Below, piece by piece: positions 16,631 through 25,050 of a stretch of DNA of 64,000 nucleotides (position 1 is the first letter of the stretch; the number at the start of each line of letters is the position of its first letter). The notes below the pieces were generated by a model, which was not told where the DNA came from, searched no databases, and was given only the letters and a program-made list of their open reading frames with translations. Position numbers and translations under genes: made by a program. This DNA comes from SHZI01 sp031395645 (GTDB lineage Bacteria > Pseudomonadota > Gammaproteobacteria > Steroidobacterales > GCA-2729495). Where the stretch lies: assembly GCA_031395645.1 (NCBI GenBank), contig JANNJM010000084.1, positions 40,488 through 104,487 on the forward strand, in the 5' to 3' direction.

Positions 16631-18726
16631 CGATCTACATCTGTCCGATGCATCCGGAGATCCGGCAGGACCGCCCCGGCACCTGTCCGAAGTGCGGGAT
16701 GACCCTGGAGCCCGAGATCCCGGCGCTCGACGAGGGCGAAAACGTTGAGCTGGCCGATTTTCGGCGGCGCTTCTGGTGGACCCTGCCGCTGACGGTCGTC
16801 GTAACACTGCTGGCAATGGCAGGTCACCGGCTGGGGCTCATGGCCGGCGATCTGCAGAACTGGGTTGAATTTGGCCTGGCGACGCCTGTGGTGTTGTGGG
16901 GGGGCTGGCCCTTCTTCACCCGGGGGATAGCCTCGGTCATGCACCGCAGTCCGAACATGTGGACGCTGATTGGCCTCGGCACCGGTGCGGCCTATCTGTA
17001 CAGCGTCGTTGCGACCTTTATGCCCGGGGTCTTCCCCGATGACTTCGTGGAGATGGGGCGGGTCGCGGTGTATTTCGAGGCGGCAGCGGTCATCATTTCC
17101 CTGACCCTGCTCGGTCAGATGCTGGAATTGAAGGCGCGGTCGCAGACGTCTGCGGCCATCAAGAGCCTGCTGGGCCTTGCGCCCAAAACGGCGCGCCGGA
17201 TCGATGCCGATGGCACCGAAGCTGACGTGCCGCTGACCCACGTGCACGTGGGGGACAAGTTGCGGGTCCGACCCGGCGAAAAGGTGCCGGTGGACGGGGT
17301 CGTCGTTGAAGGGCGCAGCGCCGTGGACGAAGCGATGCTGACCGGCGAGCCGGTGCCGGTGAGCAAGCAGCAGGGGGACAAGCTGATCGGAGCCACGATC
17401 AATACGTCCGGTAGTCTCGTGATGCGGGCTGAGAGAGTTGGCGCGGAGACCGTGCTGTCCCAGATCGTCCAGCTCGTGGGCCAGGCGCAGCGCTCCCGGG
17501 CCCCCATGCAGCGAATGGCCGATCAGGTGGCCGGTTACTTCGTGATGGGTGTCATCCTGATCGCCGTTGTCACGTTCTTCGCGTGGGGAGCCTTTGGGCC
17601 GGAGCCCAGTTGGGTATACGGCATGATCAACGCGGTTGCGGTCCTGATCATCGCGTGTCCCTGTGCGCTCGGCCTGGCGACACCGATGTCCATCATGGTG
17701 GCTACGGGGAAGGCAGCGACGCAGGGGATCCTGTTTCGGGATGCCGCAGCCATCGAACGGCTTTGTCATGTCGATACCCTGATCGTCGACAAGACGGGCA
17801 CCTTGACTGAGGGTCGGCCGCGCTTTCAGCAGGTAGTGCCCGCCGGCGGATTCGCGGCGGATCAGGTTCTGCGTCTGGCGGCAAGCCTGGATCAGGGCAG
17901 CGAGCACCCGTTGGCGGACGCCATCGTCGCGGCCGCGAAAGAGCAGGGTCTGACGCTCGACTCTGCCGAGGAGTTCGAGTCCGGGTCTGGCATCGGGGTG
18001 CGTGGGCGCGTTGGCAGCCAACGTCTGACTCTCGGCAATGCCACGCTCATGACGCAGGAGAGGGTCTCCATCGATTCGTTGAGTGAGGCGGCAGAATCCC
18101 TGCGTGGTACGGGGGCCAGTGTCATGTTTCTCGCTGTGGACGGCGTGCTTGCCGGAATCCTCGCGGTCGCGGACCCGATCAAGAAAACCACGCCGGAGGC
18201 CCTGGCGATCCTGCGAGACGCCGGCATTCGTGTGTTGATGGCGACCGGAGACGGTCTGACCACTGCACGATCTGTCGCGGCGGAACTGTCGATCGATGAG
18301 GTCCACGGTGAAGTCCGTCCGAAGGACAAGCTGGACCTCGTCGCAAAATTACAGGCGGATGGTCGGGTTGTGGCCATGGCCGGCGACGGCATCAACGATG
18401 CACCGGCGCTGGCCAAGGCTGATGTGGGTATCGCGATGGGCACCGGGACCGATGTGGCCATGAACAGTGCGCAGGTGACGCTCGTAAAGGGCGACCTGCG
18501 GGGCATCTCCCGCGCCCGGACCATTTCCACCGCAACCGTGGCCAACATGCGCCAGAACCTGGGCTTTGCCTTCATTTACAACGCGCTTGGCGTGCCGCTG
18601 GCCGCGGGCGTACTGTATGGCCTCACCGGCTGGCTGCTATCGCCGATGATTGCTGCTTTGGCGATGAGTCTGAGTTCGGCGTCCGTGGTGACAAATGCGC
18701 TGCGGCTTCGGAGGTCAAAGTCGTAA
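16627..18726 (+). CDS. copA: P1B-type Cu(I)-translocating ATPase with an N-terminal heavy-metal-binding (HMBD) motif
   Basis: The protein has 699 residues. The N-terminus is not the usual HMA domain but a YHS-like metal site (CPMHPEI then CPKCGM, residues about 5-25). Membrane helices follow, with the ion motif CPC in IIACPCALGLATP (about 343-352), the phosphorylation site DKTGTLTEG (Asp about 388), the ATP-binding SEHPLADAI, and the hinge AGDGINDAPAL. It exports Cu(I), or Ag(I), from the cytoplasm. It shares its common name CopA with the oxidase encoded upstream but is a different protein. It ends the copper island. Confidence 0.95.
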   Translation: MTIYICPMHPEIRQDRPGTCPKCGMTLEPEIPALDEGENVELADFRRRFWWTLPLTVVVTLLAMAGHRLGLMAGDLQNWVEFGLATPVVLWGGWPFFTRGIASVMHRSPNMWTLIGLGTGAAYLYSVVATFMPGVFPDDFVEMGRVAVYFEAAAVIISLTLLGQMLELKARSQTSAAIKSLLGLAPKTARRIDADGTEADVPLTHVHVGDKLRVRPGEKVPVDGVVVEGRSAVDEAMLTGEPVPVSKQQGDKLIGATINTSGSLVMRAERVGAETVLSQIVQLVGQAQRSRAPMQRMADQVAGYFVMGVILIAVVTFFAWGAFGPEPSWVYGMINAVAVLIIACPCALGLATPMSIMVATGKAATQGILFRDAAAIERLCHVDTLIVDKTGTLTEGRPRFQQVVPAGGFAADQVLRLAASLDQGSEHPLADAIVAAAKEQGLTLDSAEEFESGSGIGVRGRVGSQRLTLGNATLMTQERVSIDSLSEAAESLRGTGASVMFLAVDGVLAGILAVADPIKKTTPEALAILRDAGIRVLMATGDGLTTARSVAAELSIDEVHGEVRPKDKLDLVAKLQADGRVVAMAGDGINDAPALAKADVGIAMGTGTDVAMNSAQVTLVKGDLRGISRARTISTATVANMRQNLGFAFIYNALGVPLAAGVLYGLTGWLLSPMIAALAMSLSSASVVTNALRLRRSKS

Positions 18727-18784
18727 TACCGGCGCTTGTGGTGGCCAGGGGCGCTAAGCACGAGCCCCGACGCCTTGACAGCTT

Positions 18785-19129
18785 TCAGGCAAAAACCACC
18801 GACACGGAGCCACGGACCCTGTTCTTCGGCGCGACTCGGACGACGATCTCCACGTCCCGCCCAAGCTTGGCCAGGCAGTCCATCAGCTTCCGCTCGGAGA
18901 TCCCGTGAAACTGGCCACGCAGGAGCCTCGACAATTTCGGCTGGCTGATCCCGAGGAGCGCCGCCGCTTCGGCCTGCGTCGAGCCGCGCTCAGCGAGAAT
19001 CTCGCCAATCTTTGTGACGAGCTGCGCTTTCACGAGCATGTCCGGCGCGTCGGGGAAACCCAGATCAGCGTAGACATTGGTGCTGCCAACCAATTGGCGC
19101 GCCTTCTGCGTCTCGCTTCGAGTTGTCAT
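18785..19129 (-). CDS. XRE-family regulator (HTH_37, antitoxin-like)
   Basis: The protein has 114 residues. The N-terminal segment STNVYADLGFPDAPDMLVKAQLV and the helix-turn-helix TQAEAAALLGISQPKLSRLLRG (about 55-77) match HTH_37, common in HigA-type antitoxins. Antitoxins of this kind usually follow a RelE/HigB-like toxin gene. Upstream on this strand (19130-19328) there is no such gene, only palindromes and the divergent PadR gene. It therefore looks like an orphan regulator. Its targets could include its own promoter or the neighbouring operon; this is inference. Confidence 0.85.
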   Translation of the reverse strand: MTTRSETQKARQLVGSTNVYADLGFPDAPDMLVKAQLVTKIGEILAERGSTQAEAAALLGISQPKLSRLLRGQFHGISERKLMDCLAKLGRDVEIVVRVAPKNRVRGSVSVVFA

Positions 19130-19188
19130 GAATTAATCCTTGCGGCGATCCCATCCGGACCAGCGGTTGAACTCGTCGGAAGTTTAGA

Positions 19189-19198
19189 CCCATATGGG
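19189..19198. promoter_or_regulatory. Palindrome CCCATATGGG
   Basis: A perfect 10-bp palindrome lies between the XRE gene and the PadR gene. It has the same central CATATG as the 14-bp site at 19279 and may be a weaker copy of the same operator. This is a pattern observation only. Confidence 0.4.
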
Positions 19199-19278
19199 CA
19201 TAGCCGGAAAGCCCGCCGGTGCCGGATTGAAGTGCGGGCCTGAATCTGGTGGATGCGCTGGCCTCTGGAGTCCGTAAT

Positions 19279-19292
19279 AGTCCATATGGACT
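19279..19292. promoter_or_regulatory. Perfect 14-bp palindrome AGTCCATATGGACT, candidate PadR operator
   Basis: This palindrome lies 36 bases before the PadR start and shares the half-site AGTCC/GGACT with the inverted repeat at 19312-19330. PadR regulators bind such inverted repeats at their own promoters. Binding is inferred from the position and the shared half-sites. Confidence 0.6.
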
Positions 19293-19311
19293 TTGGCCCA
19301 GCCTAACATCT

Positions 19312-19330
19312 ATAGTCCAAACCGGACTAT
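19312..19330. promoter_or_regulatory. Inverted repeat ATAGTCC-N5-GGACTAT overlapping the PadR start codon
   Basis: Two perfect 7-bp arms with an AAACC spacer run up to the first two bases of ATG 19329. The site leaves no room for a ribosome-binding site before that ATG, which suggests a leaderless transcript or repression that blocks initiation directly. Confidence 0.6.
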
Positions 19331-19919
19331 GGCCAACCCCAAACCCTCAGACGCGAAAACCCTCATGGTGCTGGGCCTCCTGCAGGCCGGCCCCAGGCAC
19401 GGGTATGAGCTCCACCGGATCGTGGTGGCGCACGGCACGCTGTACGCGGATTTCAAGAAACCGACCCTCTACCACCTGCTGCACCGGCTGACGGTGCAGG
19501 GAGCGGTCGAGGTGCGCGCGGAAAGCGGCACGCGCGGGCGGCGCGGGGAGCGCCTGATCTTTGCGCTGACGCCGCTCGGCGGGACGAAGTTTCAGGGGCT
19601 GCTGCGAACCGCACTCAGCACTTATGACCCGGCGCAGACGTCGTTCGAGATGGCGTCCGCCTACCTGCCCTGGATTCCGGTCAGGGAGGCAGAGGAATTG
19701 CTCGCGCAGCGCCGCCAGGCGATTGCCACCCGCCACGCCGAAGTCGTGAAGGAACTCGACCACCTCACCAGTGAGCCCGCCAGCCAGCGTCTGGCCGCGC
19801 GCTCACTCGCCACCGACCATGCGCTCTGCCTGCTCGAAGCCGAGCTGGCCTGGATGGATCGCGCCACGCGCCATCTGGCGAGCCCGGAAGGCCGAACCAC
19901 GTCTTTAACCAGGAGCTGA
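19329..19919 (+). CDS. PadR-family transcriptional regulator
   Basis: The protein has 196 residues. ATG 19329 starts MANPKPSDAKTLMVLGLL; an in-frame TTG at 19293 would place the operator inside the gene. The winged helix is typical of PadR: VLGLLQAGPRHGYELHRIV, PTLYHLLHRLTVQGAVEV and the wing GRRGERLIFALTPLG. A C-terminal helical domain (about 110-190) resembles the Vir_act_alpha_C dimerisation region. It heads an operon that encodes an ABC efflux system and probably represses it until a drug or metabolite is bound. The next gene starts 5 bases later. Confidence 0.9.
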   Translation: MANPKPSDAKTLMVLGLLQAGPRHGYELHRIVVAHGTLYADFKKPTLYHLLHRLTVQGAVEVRAESGTRGRRGERLIFALTPLGGTKFQGLLRTALSTYDPAQTSFEMASAYLPWIPVREAEELLAQRRQAIATRHAEVVKELDHLTSEPASQRLAARSLATDHALCLLEAELAWMDRATRHLASPEGRTTSLTRS

Positions 19920-19924
19920 CCATC

Positions 19925-20419
19925 ATGACCCGACGACCACTGACGTTCACTACTGCACCCCTGCTGGCCCTGCTGTTGCTCGTTGCCGGACTCGCACCCG
20001 CCCTCGCCGCTGATCCGCCGAGCTTCAGCGGTACCTGGGTGCTCAACACCGACAAGGGCGAAAATCTGGGCATGGTCTCCGCCGTGAAGGAAACCGTGAC
20101 GATCGCCCAGACGCCGCAAAAGCTGACGCTCGACTTCTCTACCGTGTTCATGGGCAAGACCTCTCTGCGCAAGGTCACCCACGACCTGGCTGGCAAGACA
20201 GTGGCGAACGAAGGGCCGATGGGCGACAAGGCCGACACGGTGGCCAGTTGGGTTGGTGGCAAGCTCGTCGTCGTGTGGACTGGCGAAAGCGCCATCCTCG
20301 GGAGCAAGACAGAGAAGACCGAGACCCGGCAGCTCTCCGCCGACGGCAAGACGATGAGCGTGACTTCGGTACGCGGCACGAAGCCGCCGATGGTCATGGT
20401 GTACGAGAAGCAGAAGTGA
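19925..20419 (+). CDS. Exported protein of unknown function in the efflux operon
   Basis: The protein has 164 residues with a clear signal peptide (LLALLLLVAGLAPALA-ADPP). The mature part begins FSGTWVLNTDKGENLGM and continues with alternating strands (KETVTIAQTPQKLTLDFST, RQLSADGKTMSVTSVRGTK), like a small lipocalin- or calycin-type beta-barrel. Such proteins often accompany PadR-regulated transporters, and it may bind the exported compound in the periplasm; this is inference. The stop overlaps the next start (GTGA). Confidence 0.75.
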   Translation: MTRRPLTFTTAPLLALLLLVAGLAPALAADPPSFSGTWVLNTDKGENLGMVSAVKETVTIAQTPQKLTLDFSTVFMGKTSLRKVTHDLAGKTVANEGPMGDKADTVASWVGGKLVVVWTGESAILGSKTEKTETRQLSADGKTMSVTSVRGTKPPMVMVYEKQK

Positions 20420-21483
20420 AACCCGCTGTCGCCATTGCTGCCGGCGCAGGCGTCCTGTTGCTCGCCACGGGAGCGTGGTGGGGCTGGACGCGCCTGGCCA
20501 ATGGCGACAGCAACGCCGTTCCGCGCGTCGTCGTGATGCCGGAGCGCAAGACGGTGGCTGCCACGGTACTCGCCACCGGCATCCTGCGGGTGCGGGTTGG
20601 CGGTGAAGTCCGCGTGGGCGCCCAGCTCTCCGGCATCGTCGAGAAACTGAACGTGGTGGTGGGCTCGAAGATCGAGAAAGGCGCTGTGCTGGCGACCATC
20701 GATGCCCGGGGTCTGAAGGCACGTCTCGCCCAGGCCAGGGCCCAGATTGGCGTCATGGAGCAGGAACTCAAGCGCGCCGGGATCGAGCTTGCGCGCAGTC
20801 AGCGCCTCGACAGGGAGCGGCTCGTCGCGCGCACCGACGTGGAGGACCGGACGCTGGCGGTCAGCGAGGCCCGGGCACGCCTGGAAAAGGCCCGCCGGGA
20901 CGCGGCGGTTGTCGAAACCGACCTCAACTACGCGGTGATTCGCTCGCCGATCACGGGCACCGTGGCCTCGGTTAGCACCCAGGAAGGCGAGACCGTGGCT
21001 GCGAGTTTTACCACGCCGACTTTCGCGACGGTTATCGAAGACGGCGCACTGGAGCTCATTGCACTGGTCGACGAAACCGACATCGGCAACGTCGCGCTTG
21101 GCAACCCGGTGACCTTCACCGTTGAGGCCTACCCGGCCCGGGACTTCACGGGCCGGGTGGAACGCATCGCCCCGCGGGGCACCATCATCTCGGGAGTCGT
21201 GAATTTCGAGGTGATGATTCGCATCGAGTCGCCTGTGGACGTCCTGAAACCTGACATGACGGCAAACGTTGCCATCCGCACCGCCGAACGCGAGGCCCTC
21301 GTGCTTCCCAGTGCGGCGGTACAGAAGGACGATACGGGCCGCTACGTGTGGGTCGAGAAGGGCGGTACGCTTCAACGCGAGAACGTTACCGCCGGCACCC
21401 GCGACGCCGGCGTCACCGAGATCCGCCAGGGGGTCGCCGCCGGCGACCGCGTACTTCTCAGTCCGCTACCGGTGCCACCATGA
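20416..21483 (+). CDS. MacA/HlyD-type periplasmic adaptor protein
   Basis: The protein has 355 residues and starts at GTG 20416, inside the previous stop. A membrane anchor PAVAIAAGAGVLLLATGAWWG (about 3-23) is followed by the biotinyl-lipoyl half GAQLSGIVEKLNVVVGSKIEKGAVLATID, a coiled coil (about 98-165, LKARLAQARAQIGVMEQELK) and the second half YAVIRSPITGTVASVSTQEGETV, then beta-barrel and membrane-proximal domains. It would connect the ABC permeases in the inner membrane with an outer-membrane channel, which is not encoded in this window. It overlaps the ATPase gene by 4 bases. Confidence 0.92.
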   Translation: MKPAVAIAAGAGVLLLATGAWWGWTRLANGDSNAVPRVVVMPERKTVAATVLATGILRVRVGGEVRVGAQLSGIVEKLNVVVGSKIEKGAVLATIDARGLKARLAQARAQIGVMEQELKRAGIELARSQRLDRERLVARTDVEDRTLAVSEARARLEKARRDAAVVETDLNYAVIRSPITGTVASVSTQEGETVAASFTTPTFATVIEDGALELIALVDETDIGNVALGNPVTFTVEAYPARDFTGRVERIAPRGTIISGVVNFEVMIRIESPVDVLKPDMTANVAIRTAEREALVLPSAAVQKDDTGRYVWVEKGGTLQRENVTAGTRDAGVTEIRQGVAAGDRVLLSPLPVPP

Positions 21484-22184
21484 TCCAGCTCGAACACGTG
21501 ACCAAAACCTATCTGCGGGACGATGGCACGCCCGTGCCTGCGCTTCGGGACATCACCTTAAGGATCGAGGCTGGTGAATTTGTCACCGTCCGCGGTGCCT
21601 CGGGCTCCGGAAAATCCTCACTCCTCAATATCCTCGGGTGTCTCGACACGCCCACGAGTGGCCTCTATCGCCTGGCTGGTGAGGACGTCTCCCGCTACAG
21701 CGACAAGGAACGATCCGGGGTCCGCGCCCGGCGCATTGGCTTCGTATTTCAGGCCTTCAATCTGCTGTCGCGAACGACGGCGGTGGAGAATGTGGAGGTG
21801 CCTGCCCTTTACAGCGGCGGCGACGTGGACCGCGGCAGGGCGCTGGCACTTCTGAAGCGTGTCGGACTTGCCGAGCGGGCGGAACATTTCGTCAGCGAAC
21901 TGTCCGGTGGTGAACAGCAGCGCGTCGCGATTGCCCGTGCCTTGATGAACGCGCCACCGCTGCTGCTGGCTGACGAGCCCACCGGCAACCTGGACTCGGC
22001 GGTTGGCGATTCCATCATGGCGCTGCTGACGGATCTCAACCGGGAAGGGCTCACCATTGTGCTCGTGACCCACGACGAGCGCGTGGCGTCATACGCGGCG
22101 AGGGAACTCCTGATTCGAGACGGCGTGCTGGCCTCCGACCGGGCTCGGGAAAATACCAGGGGTGTTGCCCATGTCGTGGGCTAA
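21480..22184 (+). CDS. MacB-type ABC transporter ATPase
   Basis: The protein has 234 residues. Walker A is GASGSGKSS, the Q-loop is in FVFQAFNLLSRTT, the signature LSGGEQQRVAIARAL, Walker B LLLADEPTGNLD and the switch His is in LVTHDERV. The fold and length are those of MacB/LolD ATPases, which are separate from their permeases here. It energises export by the two permeases that follow. The next start lies 14 bases inside its 3' end. Confidence 0.95.
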   Translation: MIQLEHVTKTYLRDDGTPVPALRDITLRIEAGEFVTVRGASGSGKSSLLNILGCLDTPTSGLYRLAGEDVSRYSDKERSGVRARRIGFVFQAFNLLSRTTAVENVEVPALYSGGDVDRGRALALLKRVGLAERAEHFVSELSGGEQQRVAIARALMNAPPLLLADEPTGNLDSAVGDSIMALLTDLNREGLTIVLVTHDERVASYAARELLIRDGVLASDRARENTRGVAHVVG

Positions 22185-23409
22185 AACGTTGTCGCTCGCG
22201 CTGCGCACGCTCAGGCGCAACCCGCTGCGGAGTCTCTTCATGATGCTGGGCATTGCCGTGGGCATTGCCTCCCTGATCGCCATGGCATCAGTGGGTCAGG
22301 CCACCCGCCAGGAAACGCTGCGCCAGGAAACGCTGCGCCAGTTCAAGCGCATGGTGGGTAACTTCGACACGGTTTCCATCCAGCCCGGCGGGGCGCGTAC
22401 CCGCGGTATGCCGTCGCTTATCAGCGTTCCGCCGACCCTGCGCTTCGAGGATGCGACGGCTATCAAAGCCGAGATCCCAAACGTCCGGCGCGTGGCCCTG
22501 TCCCAGAGTGCCTTCGATATCGACGTGCAGGCCCGCGAGCGCACGACCACGACATCAGTCTGGGGTATCTCCGAGGACTGGATGGAAATTCGCGGCGATG
22601 ACGTTAGCGCAGGTCGCGGCATCAGTGCACAGGACGTGGAGACTCTGGCCCGCGTAGTAGTGATCGGCGAGGACGTGCGCTCAGCCCTGTTCCCCGATGA
22701 AGATCCCATTGGCAAGACGTTGCGCATCGCCGAGGTTCCGTTCCAGGTGCAGGGCGTGTTGCTGTCGCGCGGGGCCGGTCCCGGTGGCTCGAGTCTCGAT
22801 GATCTGCTCTTGCTGCCGGTCAGTACCGCGTCGAAACGGCTTTTCAGCCGCGACTACCTCACCGCTATAACGGTGCAGCTCGACGATCCGGGGCAGTATT
22901 TAACCGCGGTAACCGCCATCGAAACACTGCTCCGGGAGCGACACGGCATCGTGCCCCCCGTGGAGGACGACTTCACCGTCAGCAATCCACAGGCCGGGTT
23001 CGAGCAGGTGGCGGAAGTGGACACGACCCTGTCTTCAGTCCTCTCAGGTATCGCCGTGATCGCGACGCTCATCGGCGGCGTCGTGATCATGAGCCTCATG
23101 CTGATCGCCGTGTCGGAGCGGCGCCGGGAGATCGGTGTCCGGCGTGCCGTGGGCGCGACGCGCGGCGACGTGCTCCGGCAGTTCCTTTCGGAGGCCGCAC
23201 TGATTTCAGCACTGGGAGGCGTAGTCGGCGTGCTGCTCGGTGTGTTTGGCGCCACCTTGGCATCCTTCCAGCAGCAGTTGCCCCCGGCGTTCCTCTGGGG
23301 TGCGATGGCTGGCGCGGTGGTGCTGGCGACTCTCGTCGGTTTCATTTTCGGGCTGCAACCCGCCTGGCGCGCGGCCAGCGTGGATCCAATCCAGGCCCTG
23401 CGCTCCTGA
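22171..23409 (+). CDS. MacB/FtsX-type ABC permease 1
   Basis: The protein has 412 residues; ATG 22171 overlaps the ATPase gene. One N-terminal helix (about 22-44), a large periplasmic MacB_PCD domain (about 45-280) and three C-terminal FtsX helices (GIAVIATLIGGVVIMSLMLIA, ALISALGGVVGVLLGVFGA, MAGAVVLATLVGFIFGL) are visible. The cytoplasmic motif RRREIGVRRAVGATRGDV is diagnostic. Near its start the protein contains a duplicated RQETL, from a 15-bp tandem repeat. It acts with the ATPase and the second permease. Confidence 0.93.
   Translation: MSWAKTLSLALRTLRRNPLRSLFMMLGIAVGIASLIAMASVGQATRQETLRQETLRQFKRMVGNFDTVSIQPGGARTRGMPSLISVPPTLRFEDATAIKAEIPNVRRVALSQSAFDIDVQARERTTTTSVWGISEDWMEIRGDDVSAGRGISAQDVETLARVVVIGEDVRSALFPDEDPIGKTLRIAEVPFQVQGVLLSRGAGPGGSSLDDLLLLPVSTASKRLFSRDYLTAITVQLDDPGQYLTAVTAIETLLRERHGIVPPVEDDFTVSNPQAGFEQVAEVDTTLSSVLSGIAVIATLIGGVVIMSLMLIAVSERRREIGVRRAVGATRGDVLRQFLSEAALISALGGVVGVLLGVFGATLASFQQQLPPAFLWGAMAGAVVLATLVGFIFGLQPAWRAASVDPIQALRS
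22306..22335 (+). repeat. 15-bp tandem duplication inside permease 1
   Basis: CGCCAGGAAACGCTG occurs twice back to back and keeps the reading frame, adding five residues (RQETL) just after the first membrane helix. A third partial copy (CGCCAG) follows. Confidence 0.9.
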
Positions 23410-24632
23410 TGGGTGCCTGGCGGCGCCTGCTGCCGGGCATCGGTCGCCAGTTGTGGCGCCATAAGTTGCGATCCAGCCTGGTGATGCTCTGTGCCGCGCT
23501 TGGGGTCGCGGGCGCCACCACCGCCGTGAACTACGCCTCTGGCGGCCGCGAGCAGGTGCTCGCGCAGATTCGTCGGCTGGGCAGCAACGTGCTGACCATC
23601 AGCGCGGAGCAGAGCCGGGGAGTTGCTGATCGCGCGCGCACCGGAGCCCTCGTAACGACACTCGTGCCGGAGGACTACGCGGCACTGCGTCGGGAGACTG
23701 CTGGCATGCTGCGATCGTCGGCGCGGGTTGCAGGCCCTTTGCGACTCAAGGCGGGCTTCCTCTCCAAGGTTGCGCCGGTGGTCGGCGTCGAACCTGCCTG
23801 GTTCGCCATGAAGTCGTGGGAACTCAGCGGGGGCACGCTCCACTCAGCCGACGACGAGCGGCGCTCCGCCCGCATCGCAGTTCTTGGCGCCACGGTGGCG
23901 AAAGACCTCTACGGCACCGAGTCACCATTGGGCGAACGGCTGTTTATCAATCGCGTGCCCTTCGAGGTGACCGGGGTGTTGCGGGAGCGGGGGCGCGGGC
24001 TGGACGGCAGCGCTGAGGACGGCCAGGTTTATGTGCCCCTGAACACGGCGATGCGCCGGCTGCTCAATGTGGACCACTATTCCTCCATTCTCCTGGAAGT
24101 GGACCAGTCGTCGCGCATCCCGGCTGTCATACGGGATGCCACGTCCCTGCTCCGTGAGCGCCACCGGATGTCGGCGTACCGGCCCGACGACTTTCGCGTG
24201 CAGAGTCAGACGGACCTGATTACGGCCCAGCTGTCGGCCGCCGACCGGCTGGCTTTCCTGGTGCGCTGGATTGCCCGCAGCGGTCTCGCGGTGGCCGGCC
24301 TTGGCATTCTTGCCATCGCCTGGATCAGCGTGCGGGATCGCACGCGGGAGATTGGCACGCGACGGGCGCTCGGCGCCACGGCGCCGGACATTTTCTTCCA
24401 GTTTGCGGCCGAGGCGGGGCTACTCGCCACGCTGGGCGCATTGGCCGGCCTTGGCGTCGGCGTGGTGGCGTCCCGGGTTCTCTCCAGTGCAGTGGGCTTG
24501 CCACTGGTGGTCGACGCTGGCAACGCGCTGCTTGCCCTGGGGCTCGCGATCACCCTGAACCTGCTGTTTGCCAGCTGGCCGGCGCTGCGCGCCGCGCGCA
24601 TGGATCCGATCCGGGCGTTGCGGCACGAGTAG
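23409..24632 (+). CDS. MacB/FtsX-type ABC permease 2
   Basis: The protein has 407 residues and starts at the last base of the previous stop (TGATG). It has the same plan as permease 1: an N-terminal helix (SSLVMLCAALGVAGATTAV), a periplasmic MacB_PCD-like domain and three C-terminal helices with RTREIGTRRALGATAPDI. The two permeases are clearly paralogous but diverged, so a heterodimer is likely. It ends the operon; the likely export substrate is a drug, peptide or envelope compound. Confidence 0.92.
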   Translation: MGAWRRLLPGIGRQLWRHKLRSSLVMLCAALGVAGATTAVNYASGGREQVLAQIRRLGSNVLTISAEQSRGVADRARTGALVTTLVPEDYAALRRETAGMLRSSARVAGPLRLKAGFLSKVAPVVGVEPAWFAMKSWELSGGTLHSADDERRSARIAVLGATVAKDLYGTESPLGERLFINRVPFEVTGVLRERGRGLDGSAEDGQVYVPLNTAMRRLLNVDHYSSILLEVDQSSRIPAVIRDATSLLRERHRMSAYRPDDFRVQSQTDLITAQLSAADRLAFLVRWIARSGLAVAGLGILAIAWISVRDRTREIGTRRALGATAPDIFFQFAAEAGLLATLGALAGLGVGVVASRVLSSAVGLPLVVDAGNALLALGLAITLNLLFASWPALRAARMDPIRALRHE

Positions 24633-25050
24633 TCCGGCTCCCGTAGCAGCCGTCGCACAGCGGGTACCGGGACCGCCGGAGTCGATTCCTCCCTGGCGGC
24701 GAGATGCGCGATGGCATTCGCGTTGTACCGCACGAGCGACGTCTCCTCGCTGCAGAGCGGTCAGGTCGAGCCGGTAGGCGTCCAGCGTACTGGGCGCGAC
24801 GCGCCGGTCGTCCCGAATCCTGCGGGCAAAGATTGCAATCCAGTCGTCAGTTCCCGCACTTTCGGCGCATTCAGCGGGCCACCCCGAAGGGTTGCCTTTC
24901 TCAACGATAGCGAATGTCACCAGCCGGGCCCTTTGTGCTGACAGCGGTGGTGCATCAAAGAGAGTTTCTACTCCTGCCCCACGGAACAGAGTCGGCAGTG
25001 ATTACGCTGACACACGGGCCAACCAATTACGGTGACGAAGCGGCGTACCG
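24633..25050. other. 418-base gap with a plsB-like remnant and no intact gene
   Basis: No complete gene is visible on either strand. The only structure I can support is the remnant at 24698-24749. The remaining sequence keeps open frames on both strands but with no recognisable family. Confidence 0.5.
24698..24749 (-). pseudogene. Remnant of a PlsB-like acyltransferase gene 3' end
   Basis: On the minus strand these 52 bases read EETSLVRYNANAIAHLAA, nearly the same as EETALVRYYANAIAHLAG at the end of the acyltransferase gene at 36612-38021. I count 47 matches in 52 bases between 24698-24749 and 36618-36669. The stop is missing here and the codons before it shift frame. It looks like the decayed tail of a second copy. 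Confidence 0.55.

Noticed and set aside
16549..18306. A 585-codon open frame on the minus strand across the copper ATPase gene
   Set aside because: It lies antisense to a gene with all P1B motifs, has no family match and is rich in Arg, His and Gly as GC-rich antisense frames are.
18727..18784. Intrinsic terminator after the copper ATPase
   Set aside because: Only a weak 5-bp stem with no T-tract could be drawn.
24733..24920. Minus-strand frame with RRVAPSTLDAYRLDLTAL resembling the N-terminus of a tyrosine recombinase
   Set aside because: Only about 20 residues fit, no catalytic domain follows, and the adjoining bases match a plsB-like end better.
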